From assembly GCA_949358305.1 (NCBI GenBank), contig CASHSZ010000048.1, forward strand, positions 62,001-126,000: DNA of 64,000 nt, in the 5' to 3' direction. The notes beneath the pieces were generated by a model. The model saw only the letters and a program-made list of their open reading frames with translations. It had not been told where the DNA came from and ran no database searches. Both the position numbers and the translations under genes were made by a program. Source of the DNA: Strigamia acuminata. Its lineage: Eukaryota; Arthropoda; Chilopoda; Geophilomorpha; Linotaeniidae. Positions 1 through 12,170 of this stretch are shown here, piece by piece. Position 1 is the stretch's first letter. Every line of letters starts with the position of its first letter.

Positions 1-140
1 AGTAACTGTGATGAGATCAAAAATCTATTCTCCCAAATCATTGCTTGGATGTTGCTAAAACTTACATTGAAGGCTTCTACTAAGGTTTAAACACTATTTC
101 TGAACATTCAGAGACATTGGTCTTGTGGTGTTTGTGCTAA

Positions 141-280
141 GTCAACTGTGATGAGATCAAAAGTCTATTCTCCCAAATCATCGGTTGGATGTTTCTAAAA
201 CTTACATTGGAGCCTTCTACTAAGGTTTAAACACTATTTCTGAACATTCAGAGACATTGGTCTTATGGTGTTTGTGCTAA
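141..280. repeat. Type A satellite monomer (reference copy)
   Basis: This is a 140-bp example of the commonest monomer. The left half reads GATGAGATCAAAAGTCTATT, then CTCCCAAATCATCGGTTGG and TTTCTAAAACTTACATTGGAG. The right half holds GTTTAAAC and ends TTTGTGCTAA. Confidence 0.9.
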
Positions 281-420
281 GTCAACTGTGATGAGATCAA
301 AAGTCTATTCTCCCAAATCATCGGTTGGATGTTTCTAAAACTTACATTGAAGGCTTCTACTAAGGTTTAAACACTATTTCTGAACATTCAGAGACATTGG
401 TCTTGTGGTGTTTGTGCTAA

Positions 421-559
421 GTCAACTGTGATGAGATCAAAGTCTATTCTCTCAAATCATTGGTTGGATGTTTCTAAAACTTACATTGGAGCCTTCTACT
501 AAGGTTTAAACACTATTTCTGAACATTCAGAGACATTGGTCTTGTGGTGTTTGTGTTAA
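421..559. repeat. Type C satellite monomer (reference copy)
   Basis: This 139-bp variant lacks one A (GATCAAAGTC instead of GATCAAAAGTC) and reads TATTCTCTCAAATCATTGG. The same two changes occur together throughout all three satellite blocks, so it is a defined subtype. Confidence 0.85.
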
Positions 560-2538
560 GTCAACTGTGATGAGATCAAAAGTCTATTCTCCCAAATCAT
601 TGGTTGGATGTTTCTAAAACTTACATTGGAGCCTTCTACTAAGGTTTAAACACTATTTCTGAACATTCAGAGACATTGGTCTTGTGGTGTTTGTGCTAAG
701 TCAACTGTGATGTGAAATAAGCTCAAAATTTTTTTTTCAAAATTTATTGCTTGGGTGTTGCTAAAACTTATATTGAAGGCTTCTACTAAGGTTTAAACAC
801 TATTTCTGAACATTCAGAGACATTGGTCTTGTGGTGTTTGTGCTAAGTTAACTGTGATGAGATCAAAAGTCTATTCTCCCAAATCGTTGGTTAGATGTTT
901 CTAAAACTTACATTGGAGCCTTCTACTAAGGTTTAAACACTATTTCTGAACATTCAGAGACATTGGTCTTGTGGTGTTTGTGCTAAGTCAACTGCGATGT
1001 GAAATAAGCTCTAAATTTTTTTTTCAAAATTTAATGCTTGGGTGTTGCTAAAACTTTTATTGAAGGCATCTACTAAGGTTTAAACACTATTTCTGAACAT
1101 TCAGAGACATTGGACTTGTGGTGTTTGTGCTAAGTCAACTGTGATGAGATCAAAAGTCTATTCTCCCAAATCATTGCTTGGATGTTGCTAAAACTTACAT
1201 TGAAGGCTTCTACTAAGGTTTAAACACTATTTCTGAACATTCAGAGACATTGGTCTTGTGGTGTTTGTGCTAAGTCAACTGTGATGAGATCAAAAGTCTA
1301 TTCTCCCAAATCATCGGTTGAATGTTTCTAAAACTTACATTGGAGCCTTCTACTAAGGTTTAAACACTATTTCTGAACATTCAGAGACATTGGTCTTGTG
1401 GTGTTTGTGCTAAGTCAACTGTGATGAGATCAAAGTCTATTCTCTCAAATCATTGGTTGGATGTTTCTAAAACTTACATTGGAGACTTCTACTAAGGTTT
1501 AAACACTATTTCTGAACATTCAGAGACATTGGACTTGTGGTGTTTGTGCTAAGTCAACTGTGATGAGATCAAAAGTCTATTCAACCAAATCATCGGTTGG
1601 ATGTTTCTAAAACTTACATTGGAGCCTTCTACTAAGGTTTAAACACTATTTCTGAACATTCAGAGACATTGGTCTTGTGGTGTTTGTGCTAAGTCAACTG
1701 TGATGAGATCAAAAGTCTATTCTCCCAAATCATTGGTTGGATGTTTCTAAAACTTACATTGGAGCCTTCTACTAAGGTTTAAACACTATTTCTGAACATT
1801 CAGAGACATTGGTCTTGTGGTGTTTGTGCTAAGTCAACTGTGATGAGATCAAAAGTCTATTCTCCCAAATCATTGGTTGGATGTTTCTAAAACTTACATT
1901 GGAGCCTTCTACTAAGGTTTAAACACTATTTCTGAACATTCAGAGACATTGGTCTTGTGGTGTTTGTGCTAAGTCAACTGTGATGAGATCAAAAGTCTAT
2001 TCTCCCAAATCATTGGTTGGATGTTTCTAAAACTTACATTGGAGCCTTCTACTAAGGTTTAAACACTATTTCTGAACATTCAGAGACATTGGTCTTGTGG
2101 TGTTTGTGCTAAGTCAACTGTGATGAGATCAAAAGTCTATTCTCCCAAATCATCGGTTAAATGTTTCTAAAACTTACATTGGAGCCTTCTACTAAGGTTT
2201 AAACACTATTTCTGAACATTCAGAGACATTGGTCTTGTGGTGTTTGTGCTAAGTCAACTGTGATGAGATCAAAAGTCTATTCTCCAAAATCATCGGTTGG
2301 ATGTTTCTAAAACTTACATTGGAGCCTTCTACTAAGGTTTAAACACTATTTCTGAACATTCAGAGACATTGGACTTGTGGTGTTTGTGCTAAGTCAACTG
2401 CGATGTGAAATGAGCTCAAAATTTTTTTTTCAAAATTTAATGCTTGGGTGTTGCTAAAACTTATATTGAAGGCTTCTACTAAGGTTTAAACACTATTTCT
2501 GAACATACAGAGACATTGGACTTGTGGTGTTTGTGCTA

Positions 2539-5075
2539 AGTAACTGTGATGAGATCAAAAATCTATTCTCCCAAATCATTGCTTGGATGTTGCTAAAACT
2601 TACATTGAAGGCTTCTACTAAGGTTTAAACACTATTTCTGAACATTCAGAGACATTGGTCTTGTGGTGTTTGTGCTAAGTCAACTGTGATGAGATCAAAA
2701 GTCTATTCTCCCAAATCATCGGTTGGATGTTTCTAAAACTTACATTGGAGCCTTCTACTAAGGTTTAAACACTATTTCTGAACATTCAGAGACATTGGTC
2801 TTATGGTGTTTGTGCTAAGTCAACTGTGATGAGATCAAAAGTCTATTCTCCCAAATCATCGGTTGGATGTTTCTAAAACTTACATTGGAGCCTTCTACTA
2901 AGGTTTAAACACTATTTCTGAACATTCAGAGACATTGGTCTTGTGGTGTTTGTGCTAAGTCAACTGTGATGAGATCAAAAGTCTATTCTCCCAAATCATT
3001 GCTTGGATGTTGCTAAAACTTACATTGAAGGCTTCTACTAAGGTTTAAACACTATTTCTGAACATTCAGAGACATTGGTCTTGTGGTGTTTGTGCTAAGT
3101 CAACTGTGATGAGATCAAAGTCTATTCTCTCAAATCATTGGTTGGATGTTTCTAAAACTTACATTGAAGGCTTCTACTAAGGTTTAAACACTATTTCTGA
3201 ACATTCAGAGACATTGGTCTTGTGGTGTTTGTGCTAAGTCAACTGTGATGAGATCAAAGTCTATTCTCTCAAATCATTGGTTGGATGTTTCTAAAACTTA
3301 CATTGGAGCCTTCTACTAAGGTTTAAACACTATTTCTGAACATTCAGAGACATTGGTCTTGTGGTGTTTGTGCTAAGTCAACTGTGATGAGATCAAAAGT
3401 CTATTCTCCCAAATCATTGGTTGGATGTTTCTAAAACTTACATTGGAGCCTTCTACTAAGGTTTAAACACTATTTCTGAACATTCAGAGACATTGGTCTT
3501 GTGGTGTTTGTGCTAAGTCAACTGTGATGTGAAATAAGCTCAAAATTTTTTTTTCAAAATTTATTGCTTGGGTGTTGCTAAAACTTATATTGAAGGCTTC
3601 TACTAAGGTTTAAACACTATTTCTGAACATTCAGAGACATTGGTCTTGTGGTGTTTGTGCTAAGTTAACTGTGATGAGATCAAAAGTCTATTCTCCCAAA
3701 TCGTTGGTTAGATGTTTCTAAAACTTACATTGGAGCCTTCTACTAAGGTTTAAACACTATTTCTGAACATTCAGAGACATTGGTCTTGTGGTGTTTGTGC
3801 TAAGTCAACTGCGATGTGAAATAAGCTCAAAATTTTTTTTTCAAAATTTAATGCTTGGGTGTTGCTAAAACTTTTATTGAAGGCATCTACTAAGGTTTAA
3901 ACACTATTTCTGAACATTCAGAGACATTGGACTTGTGGTGTTTGTGCTAAGTCAACTGTGATGAGATCAAAAGTCTATTCTCCCAAATCATTGCTTGGAT
4001 GTTGCTAAAACTTACATTGAAGGCTTCTACTAAGGTTTAAACACTATTTCTGAACATTCAGAGACATTGGTCTTGTGGTGTTTGTGCTAAGTCAACTGTG
4101 ATGAGATCAAAAGTCTATCCTCCCAAATCATCGGTTGAATGTTTCTAAAACTTACATTGGAGCCTTCTACTAAGGTTTAAACACTATTTCTGAACATTCA
4201 GAGACATTGGTCTTGTGGTGTTTGTGCTAAGTCAACTGTGATGAGATCAAAGTCTATTCTCTCAAATCATTGGTTGGATGTTTCTAAAACTTACATTGGA
4301 GCCTTCTACTAAGGTTTAAACACTATTTCTGAACATTCAGAGACATTGGACTTGTGGTGTTTGTGCTAAGTCAACTGTGATGAGATCAAAAGTCTATTCA
4401 ACCAAATCATCGGTTGGATGTTTCTAAAACTTACATTGGAGCCTTCTACTAAGGTTTAAACACTATTTCTGAACATTCAGAGACATTGGTCTTGTGGTGT
4501 TTGTGCTAAGTCAACTGTGATGAGATCAAAAGTCTATTCTCCCAAATCATTGGTTGGATGTTTCTAAAACTTACATTGGAGCCTTCTACTAAGGTTTAAA
4601 CACTATTTCTGAACATTCAGAGACATTGGTCTTGTGGTGTTTGTGCTAAGTCAACTGTGATGAGATCAAAAGTCTATTCTCCCAAATCATCGGTTAAATG
4701 TTTCTAAAACTTACATTGGAGCCTTCTACTAAGGTTTAAACACTATTTCTGAACATTCAGAGACATTGGTCTTGTGGTGTTTGTGCTAAGTCAACTGTGA
4801 TGAGATCAAAAGTCTATTCTCCCAAATCATCGGTTGGATGTTTCTAAAACTTACATTGGAGCCTTCTACTAAGGTTTAAACACTATTTCTGAACATTCAG
4901 AGACATTGGACTTGTGGTGTTTGTGCTAAGTCAACTGCGATGTGAAATGAGCTCAAAATTTTTTTTTCAAAATTTATTGCTTGGGTGTTGCTAAAACTTA
5001 TATTGAAGGCTTCTACTAAGGTTTAAACACTATTTCTGAACATACAGAGACATTGGACTTGTGGTGTTTGTGCTA
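2539..5075. repeat. Higher-order repeat unit 2 (18 monomers)
   Basis: The unit is 2537 bp, one base different in length from unit 1, with 18 monomers in almost the same order. It starts with the same AGTAACTG D monomer and ends with the same B monomer carrying CATACAGAG. Internal differences are swaps of single monomers: D' and C(gaaggc) near the start, and fewer plain A monomers before the G type. This pattern fits unequal crossing-over or gene conversion within the array. Confidence 0.85.
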
Positions 5076-5076
5076 A
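4930..5076. repeat. Type B satellite monomer (reference copy)
   Basis: This is a 147-bp variant. Its left half is unlike type A: GATGTGAAATGAGCTC, then an A/T tract AAAATTTTTTTTTCAAAATT, then TTGCTTGGGTGTTGCTAAAA and TATATTGAAGGC. Its right half is essentially identical to type A. The symmetric A/T tract could bend DNA (inference). Confidence 0.85.
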
Positions 5077-7194
5077 GTAACTGTGATGAGATCAAAAGTC
5101 TATTCTCCCAAATCATTGCTTGGATGTTGCTAAAACTTACATTGAAGGCTTCTACTAAGGTTTAAACACTATTTCTGAACATTCAGAGACATTGGTCTTG
5201 TGGTGTTTGTGCTAAGTCAACTGTGATGAGATCAAAAGTCTATTCTCCCAAATCATCGGTTGGATGTTTCTAAAACTTACATTGGAGCCTTCTACTAAGG
5301 TTTAAACACTATTTCTGAACATTCAGAGACATTGGTCTTATGGTGTTTGTGCTAAGTCAACTGTGATGAGATCAAAAGTCTATTCTCCCAAATCATCGGT
5401 TGGATGTTTCTAAAACTTACATTGGAGCCTTCTACTAAGGTTTAAACACTATTTCTGAACATTCAGAGACATTGGTCTTGTGGTGTTTGTGCTAAGTCAA
5501 CTGTGATGAGATCAAAAGTCTATTCTCCCAAATCATTGGTTGGATGTTTCTAAAACTTACATTGGAGCCTTCTACTAAGGTTTAAACACTATTTCTGAAC
5601 ATTCAGAGACATTGGTCTTGTGGTGTTTGTGCTAAATCAACTGTGATGTGAAATAAGCTCAAAATTTTTTTTTCAAAATTTATTGCTTGGGTGTTGCTAA
5701 AACTTATATTGAAGGCTTCTACTAAGGTTTAAACACTATTTCTGAACATTCAGAGACATTGGTCTTGTGGTGTTTGTGCTAAGTTAACTGTGATGAGATC
5801 AAAAGTCTATTCTCCCAAATCGTTGGTTAGATGTTTCTAAAACTTACATTGGAGCCTTCTACTAAGGTTTAAACACTATTTCTGAACATTCAGAGACATT
5901 GGTCTTGTGGTGTTTGTGCTAAGTCAACTGCGATGTGAAATAAGCTCAAAATTTTTTTTTCAAAATTTAATGCTTGGGTGTTGCTAAAACTTTTATTGAA
6001 GGCATCTACTAAGGTTTAAACACTATTTCTGAACATTCAGAGACATTGGACTTGTGGTGTTTGTGCTAAGTCAACTGTGATGAGATCAAAAGTCTATTCT
6101 CCCAAATCATTGCTTGGATGTTGCTAAAACTTACATTGAAGGCTTCTACTAAGGTTTAAACACTATTTCTGAACATTCAGAGACATTGGTCTTGTGGTGT
6201 TTGTGCTAAGTCAACTGTGATGAGATCAAAAGTCTATTCTCCCAAATCATCGGTTGAATGTTTCTAAAACTTACATTGGAGCCTTCTACTAAGGTTTAAA
6301 CACTATTTCTGAACATTCAGAGACATTGGTCTTGTGGTGTTTGTGCTAAGTCAACTGTGATGAGATCAAAGTCTATTCTCTCAAATCATTGGTTGGATGT
6401 TTCTAAAACTTACATTGGAGCCTTCTACTAAGGTTTAAACACTATTTCTGAACATTCAGAGACATTGGACTTGTGGTGTTTGTGCTAAGTCAACTGTGAT
6501 GAGATCAAAAGTCTATTCAACCAAATCATCGGTTGGATGTTTCTAAAACTTACATTGGAGCCTTCTACTAAGGTTTAAACACTATTTCTGAACATTCAGA
6601 GACATTGGTCTTGTGGTGTTTGTGCTAAGTCAACTGTGATGAGATCAAAAGTCTATTCTCCCAAATCATTGGTTGGATGTTTCTAAAACTTACATTGGAG
6701 CCTTCTACTAAGGTTTAAACACTATTTCTGAACATTCAGAGACATTGGTCTTGTGGTGTTTGTGCTAAGTCAACTGTGATGAGATCAAAAGTCTATTCTC
6801 CCAAATCATCGGTTAAATGTTTCTAAAACTTACATTGGAGCCTTCTACTAAGGTTTAAACACTATTTCTGAACATTCAGAGACATTGGTCTTGTGGTGTT
6901 TGTGCTAAGTCAACTGTGATGAGATCAAAAGTCTATTCTCCCAAATCATCGGTTGGATGTTTCTAAAACTTACATTGGAGCCTTCTACTAAGGTTTAAAC
7001 ACTATTTCTGAACATTCAGAGACATTGGACTTGTGGTGTTTGTGCTAAGTCAACTGCGATGTTAAATGAGCTCAAAATTTTTTTTTCAAAATTTATTGCT
7101 TGGGTGTTGCTAAAACTTATATTGAAGGCTTCTACTAAGGTTTAAACACTATTTCTGAACATACAGAGACATTGGACTTGTGGTGTTTGTGCTA
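5076..7194. repeat. Higher-order repeat unit 3 (15 monomers, shortened)
   Basis: The unit is 2119 bp, about 418 bp shorter than unit 2, which equals three monomers. The order is D, A, A, A, B, E, B, D', A(gaa), C, F, A, G, A, B. The missing monomers lie before the first B. The remaining order is retained, so the unit looks like an in-register deletion derivative of the 18-mer. Confidence 0.8.
5077..5215. repeat. Type D satellite monomer (A/B chimera, reference copy)
   Basis: This 139-bp monomer starts GTAACTG, with one base missing relative to GTCAACTG. The left part matches type A (GATGAGATCAAAAGTCTATT) and the part from TTGCTTGG through TGTTGCTAAAAC and ATTGAAGGC matches type B. Each GTAACTG copy I located follows a B monomer with CATACAGAG, except that the one at 30221 follows a hybrid with an A-like left half. 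Confidence 0.8.
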
Positions 7195-10100
7195 AGTAAC
7201 TGTGATGAGATCAAAAGTCTATTCTCCCAAATCATTGCTTGGATGTTGCTAAAACTTACATTGAAGGCTTCTACTAAGGTTTAAACACTATTTCTGAACA
7301 TTCAGAGACATTGGTCTTGTGGTGTTTGTGCTAAGTCAACTGTGATGAGATCAAAAGTCTATTCTCCCAAATCATCGGTTGGATGTTTCTAAAACTTACA
7401 TTGGAGCCTTCTACTAAGGTTTAAACACTATTTCTGAACATTCAGAGACATTGGTCTTATGGTGTTTGTGCTAAGTCAACTGTGATGAGATCAAAAGTCT
7501 ATTCTCCCAAATCATCGGTTGGATGTTTCTAAAACTTACATTGGAGCCTTCTACTAAGGTTTAAACACTATTTCTGAACATTCAGAGACATTGGTCTTGT
7601 GGTGTTTGTGCTAAGTCAACTGTGATGAGATCAAAAGTCTATTCTCCCAAATCATTGGTTGGATGTTTCTAAAACTTACATTGGAGCCTTCTACTAAGGT
7701 TTAAACACTATTTCTGAACATTCAGAGACATTGGTCTTGTGGTGTTTGTGCTAAATCAACTGTGATGTGAAATAAGCTCAAAATTTTTTTTTCAAAATTT
7801 ATTGCTTGGGTGTTGCTAAAACTTATATTGAAGGCTTCTACTAAGGTTTAAACACTATTTCTGAACATTCAGAGACATTGGTCTTGTGGTGTTTGTGCTA
7901 AGTCAACTGCGATGTGAAATGAGCTCAAAATTTTTTTTTCAAAATTTAATGCTTGGGTGTTGCTAAAACTTATATTGAAGGCTTCTACTAAGGTTTAAAC
8001 ACTATTTCTGAACATTCAGAGACATTGGACTTGTGGTGTTTGTGCTAAGTCAACTGTAATGAGATCAAAAGTCTATTCTCCCAAATCATCGGTTGGATGT
8101 TTCTAAAACTTACATTGGAGCCTTCTACTAAGGTTTAAACACTATTTCTGAACATTCAGAGACATTGGTCTTATGGTGTTTGTGCTAAGTCAACTGTGAT
8201 GAGATCAAAAGTCTATTCTCCCAAATCATTGGTTGGATGTTTCTAAAACTTACATTGGAGCCTTCTACTAAGGTTTAAACACTATTTCTGAACATTCAGA
8301 GACATTGGTCTTGTGGTGTTTGTGCTAAGTCAACTGTGATGAGATCAAAAGTCTATTCTCCCAAATCATCGGTTAAATGTTTCTAAAACTTACATTGGAG
8401 CCTTCTACTAAGGTTTAAACACTATTTCTGAACATTCAGAGACATTGGTCTTATGGTGTTTGTGCTAAGTCAACTGTGATGAGATCAAAAGTCTATTCTC
8501 CCAAATCATTGGTTGGATGTTTCTAAAACTTACATTGGAGCCTTCTACTAAGGTTTAAACACTATTTCTGAACATTCAGAGACATTGGTCTTGTGGTGTT
8601 TGTGCTAAGTCAACTGTGATGAGATCAAAAGTCTATTCTCCCAAATCATCGGTTAAATGTTTCTAAAACTTACATTGGAGCCTTCTACTAAGGTTTAAAC
8701 ACTATTTCTGAACATTCAGAGACATTGGTCTTGTGGTGTTTGTGCTAAGTCAACTGTGATGAGATCAAAAGTCTATTCTCCCAAATCATCGGTTGGATGT
8801 TTCTAAAACTTACATTGGAGCCTTCTACTAAGGTTTAAACACTATTTCTGAACATTCAGAGACATTGGTCTTGTGGTGTTTGTGCTAAGTCAACTGTGAT
8901 GAGATCAAAAGTCTATTCTCCCAAATCATCGGTTGAATGTTTCTAAAACTTACATTGGAGCCTTCTACTAAGGTTTAAACACTATTTCTGAACATTCAGA
9001 GACATTGGTCTTGTGGTGTTTGTGCTAAGTCAACTGTGATGAGATCAAAAGTCTATTCTCCCAAATCATCGGTTAAATGTTTCTAAAACTTACATTGGAG
9101 CCTTCTACTAAGGTTTAAACACTATTTCTGAACATTCAGAGACATTGGTCTTGTGGTGTTTGTGCTAAGTCAACTGTGATGAGATCAAAAGTCTATTCTC
9201 CCAAATCATCGGTTGGATGTTTCTAAAACTTACATTGGAGCCTTCTACTAAGGTTTAAACACTATTTCTGAACATTCAGAGACATTGGTCTTGTGGTGTT
9301 TGTGCTAAGTCAACTGTGATGAGATCAAAAGTCTATTCTCCCAAATCATTGGTTGGATGTTTCTAAAACTTACATTGGAGCCTTCTACTAAGGTTTAAAC
9401 ACTATTTCTGAACATTCAGAGACATTGGTCTTGTGGTGTTTGTGCTAAGTCAACTGTGATGAGATCAAAAGTCTATTCTCCCAAATCATTGGTTGGATGT
9501 TTCTAAAACTTACATTGGAGCCTTCTACTAAGGTTTAAACACTATTTCTGAACATTCAGAGACATTGGTCTTGTGGTGTTTGTGCTAAGTCAACTGTGAT
9601 GTGAAATAAGCTCAAAATTTTTTTTTCAAAATTTATTGCTTGGGTGTTGCTAAAACTTATATTGAAGGCTTCTACTAAGGTTTAAACACTATTTCTGAAC
9701 ATTCAGAGACATTGGTCTTGTGGTGTTTGTGCTAAGTCAACTGCGATGTGAAATGAGCTCAAAATTTTTTTTTCAAAATTTAATGCTTGGGTGTTGCTAA
9801 AACTTATATTGAAGGCTTCTACTAAGGTTTAAACACTATTTCTGAACATTCAGAGACATTGGACTTGTGGTGTTTGTGCTAAGTCAACTGTGATGAGATC
9901 AAAAGTCTATTCTCCCAAATCATTGCTTGGATGTTGCTAAAACTTACATTGAAGGCTTCTACTAAGGTTTAAACACTATTTCTGAACATTCAGAGACATT
10001 GGTCTTGTGGTGTTTGTGCTAAGTCAACTGTAATGAGATCAAAAGTCTATTCTCCCAAATCATCGGTTGGATGTTTCTAAAACTTACATTGGAGCCTTCT

Positions 10101-11001
10101 ACTAAGGTTTAAACACTATTTCTGAACATTCAGAGACATTGGTCTTATGGTGTTTGTGCTAAGTCAACTGTGATGAGATCAAAAGTCTATTCTCCCAAAT
10201 CATTGGTTGGATGTTTCTAAAACTTACATTGGAGCCTTCTACTAAGGTTTAAACACTATTTCTGAACATTCAGAGACATTGGTCTTGTGGTGTTTGTGCT
10301 AAGTCAACTGTGATGAGATCAAAAGTCTATTCTCCCAAATCATCGGTTAAATGTTTCTAAAACTTACATTGGAGCCTTCTACTAAGGTTTAAACACTATT
10401 TCTGAACATTCAGAGACATTGGTCTTGTGGTGTTTGTGCTAAGTCAACTGTGATGAGATCAAAAGTCTATTCTCCCAAATCATCGGTTGGATGTTTCTAA
10501 AACTTACATTGGAGCCTTCTACTAAGGTTTAAACACTATTTCTGAACATTCAGAGACATTGGTCTTGTGGTGTTTGTGCTAAGTCAACTGTGATGAGATC
10601 AAAAGTCTATTCTCCCAAATCATCGGTTGAATGTTTCTAAAACTTACATTGGAGCCTTCTACTAAGGTTTAAACACTATTTCTGAACATTCAGAGACATT
10701 GGTCTTGTGGTGTTTGTGCTAAGTCAACTGTGATGAGATCAAAAGTCTATTCTCCCAAATCATTGGTTGGATGTTTCTAAAACTTACATTGGAGCCTTCT
10801 ACTAAGGTTTAAACACTATTTCTGAACATTCAGAGACATTGGTCTTGTGGTGTTTGTGCTAAGTCAACTGTGATGAGATCAAAAGTCTATTCTCCCAAAT
10901 CATCGGTTGGATCTTTCTAAAACTTACATTGGAGCCTTCTACTAAGGTTTAAACACTATTTCTGAACATTCAGAGACATTGGACTTGTGGTGTTTGTGCT
11001 A
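7195..11001. repeat. Higher-order repeat unit 4 (27 monomers, internally rearranged)
   Basis: The unit is 3807 bp between AGTAACTG monomers, about 27 monomers. It contains paired B monomers twice (near 7755-7905 and 9595-9745) and repeated A/G alternation. Two monomers begin with the rare GTCAACTGTAATGAG (near 8049 and 10023), marking an internal duplication of about 2 kb. E and F types are absent. It is read as a rearranged version of the 18-mer. Confidence 0.75.
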
Positions 11002-11043
11002 AGTAACTGTGATGAGATCAAAAATCTATTCTCCCAAATCATT

Positions 11044-11047
11044 GCGC
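11044..11047. other. Left flank of element 1 (degenerate target-site copy)
   Basis: The four bases before the 5' LTR are GCGC; the four after the 3' LTR (20377-20380) are GCTT. Intact satellite at this point reads CATTGCTTGG, so a 4-bp duplication GCTT would be expected on both sides. The left copy differs at its last two bases, which instead equal the two bases (GC) that precede the 3' LTR inside the element. Confidence 0.6.
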
Positions 11048-11546
11048 TGTTGCAAGACAGCGTGGAAGAATTGTTGTGCTGAGATTGTGTCAATAAATAT
11101 TACTAATTGCTTTGATTTGTTTAATTTTCCTTTAGTGTTTTATTTTTCATAATTAATTGATATTTTTCACTTTACAGGAATTTTGACTTATTAAATGTTT
11201 TTCATTGTTTTTTATTGTCACTTTTCGCTTTAATGTAGTGTTAATACCTTGCTATTATTTTATTCGTGTCCTTTTGAGTGCATTTTTGAACCTTTCTATT
11301 AATTTTCCCTGATTTTATGTTTATTGCGTGCAGTTCTAGTGTTTTCTTCGTTTTCTGGCATACATTTGCGATGCTCGATACGTCATTTTTCGGTTCCTAG
11401 CGGACTTTTGCTTCCGTCTTCTAACCTTTCGTTTAGTGTTTTAAAACTCATTTGGAGTTTGTTTTATTACTGTTTCAGACTAATTCGAGTCTGATCTTTC
11501 TTTCTGGATGCATTAGAACTGCCCAAAATGCTTCGATCGGTTGTTT

Positions 11547-11598
11547 CGAACGTTCGTTGTCGGCTGCCGTAAAAGCGTAGCCGAGAATGTTCGGTTCG
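11547..11598 (+). promoter_or_regulatory. U3 hairpin, element 1
   Basis: Stem TCGGCT (11560-11565) pairs with AGCCGA (11579-11584) around a 13-nt loop. It is flanked by CGAAC (11547) and two GTTCG copies (11589, 11594) that can extend the pairing. The equivalent in element 2 is TCGGCC/GGCCGA with the same loop length, a compensatory T-A to C-G change. The role is unknown; it lies upstream of the predicted transcript start, so it may act as DNA. Confidence 0.5.
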
Positions 11599-11993
11599 AT
11601 CAACAATTCGTATTTATTAAACTTGTGTTTATTCATTCAGTATTTTGTGATGAGAATTAATAATTGTTCTTGTATTTTATTCGATACTTTATTTGATATT
11701 TACATTAAGTGCTTTATATTCCAATTTCGAATTGTTTTGACGCTTTTGCAATGTTCGCCGGACGCCATGTTTGATCCAATACCTATGTTATGTTCGCCGG
11801 TTGCCATGTTTGTCCCAAGCGACGATTACACAATGTAACCGTTATTTTTGTATTTTATATTCTTATAATCTGCATTTACTATTTCATTTCGAAGTGTTTT
11901 CACCTGTATTCTTTGCTATTTTTGCATTTTTATTCCGTTCGGATTTCAAATGTTTTGATTGCATCATTTTGCTTGACGCTGATTGGTTGTCTC

Positions 11994-12012
11994 GATCGTC
12001 TGCTTGACGATC
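11994..12012 (+). promoter_or_regulatory. GATCGTC dyad, element 1 U3
   Basis: GATCGTC and GACGATC form a perfect 7-bp inverted repeat around 5 bases, just after a reverse CCAAT box (GATTGG). Element 2 has the same 19-bp dyad at 31732-31750 with 6-bp arms. This is a possible protein-binding site; no specific factor is assigned. Confidence 0.4.
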
Positions 12013-12170
12013 ATCGTTTTCGCTCCGTTTGCATTGTTTTACTTTTCAGATCGAATCGTTATGATTAGCTTTTTTATTCACTGCATTCTTGTGATCATTT
12101 TGGTATGTCACAATCTTTAATTCGTGCAGTTTTTATGTAACTACAACTTTGCTGTGATTTCGTTTCCTCC

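Larger units (their letters stand above)
1..2538. repeat. Higher-order repeat unit 1 (18 monomers)
   Basis: The unit runs from one AGTAACTG monomer (missing the C of GTCAACTG) to the next. Reading monomer types in order gives D, A, A, C, A, B, E, B, D', A(gaa), C, F, A, A, A, G, A, B, which is 18 monomers. A is the standard 140-bp type; B has the GAAATNAGCTC/T-tract left half; C is the 139-bp AAAGTCTATTCTCTC type; D is an A-left/B-right chimera; E has GTTAACTG and CGTTGGTTAGATG; F has CTATTCAACC; G has CGGTTAAATG. The same order recurs in the next unit, so this is a higher-order repeat rather than random variation. Confidence 0.85.
1..11047. repeat. Satellite array, block 1 (about 140-bp monomer)
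   Basis: Head-to-tail tandem repeat. Taking GTCAACTG as the monomer start, successive starts fall at 141, 281 and 421, giving 140 bp; variants are 139 and about 147 bp. All monomers share a nearly invariant half containing the palindrome GTTTAAAC, followed by CACTATTTCTGAACATTCAG and GACATTGG(T/A)CTTGTGG. The other half differs among types. There is no open frame of note, because stop codons recur in each unit and 140 is not a multiple of three. The block begins inside the array at base 1 and ends where element 1 is inserted. No genes, RNA genes or unrelated sequence were seen in it. Confidence 0.98.

Noticed and set aside
1-11047. CRISPR array (regular repeats with variable parts)
   Set aside because: Units are contiguous 140-bp monomers with related variable halves, no short repeat/unique spacer pattern, no cas genes, and the context is eukaryotic.
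11587-12068. Short frames of 78-92 codons in the element 1 LTR (and their copies at 19350-19831)
   Set aside because: They overlap each other in different frames, lie in T-rich U3 upstream of the predicted start, have no recognisable domain and have no counterpart in element 2.
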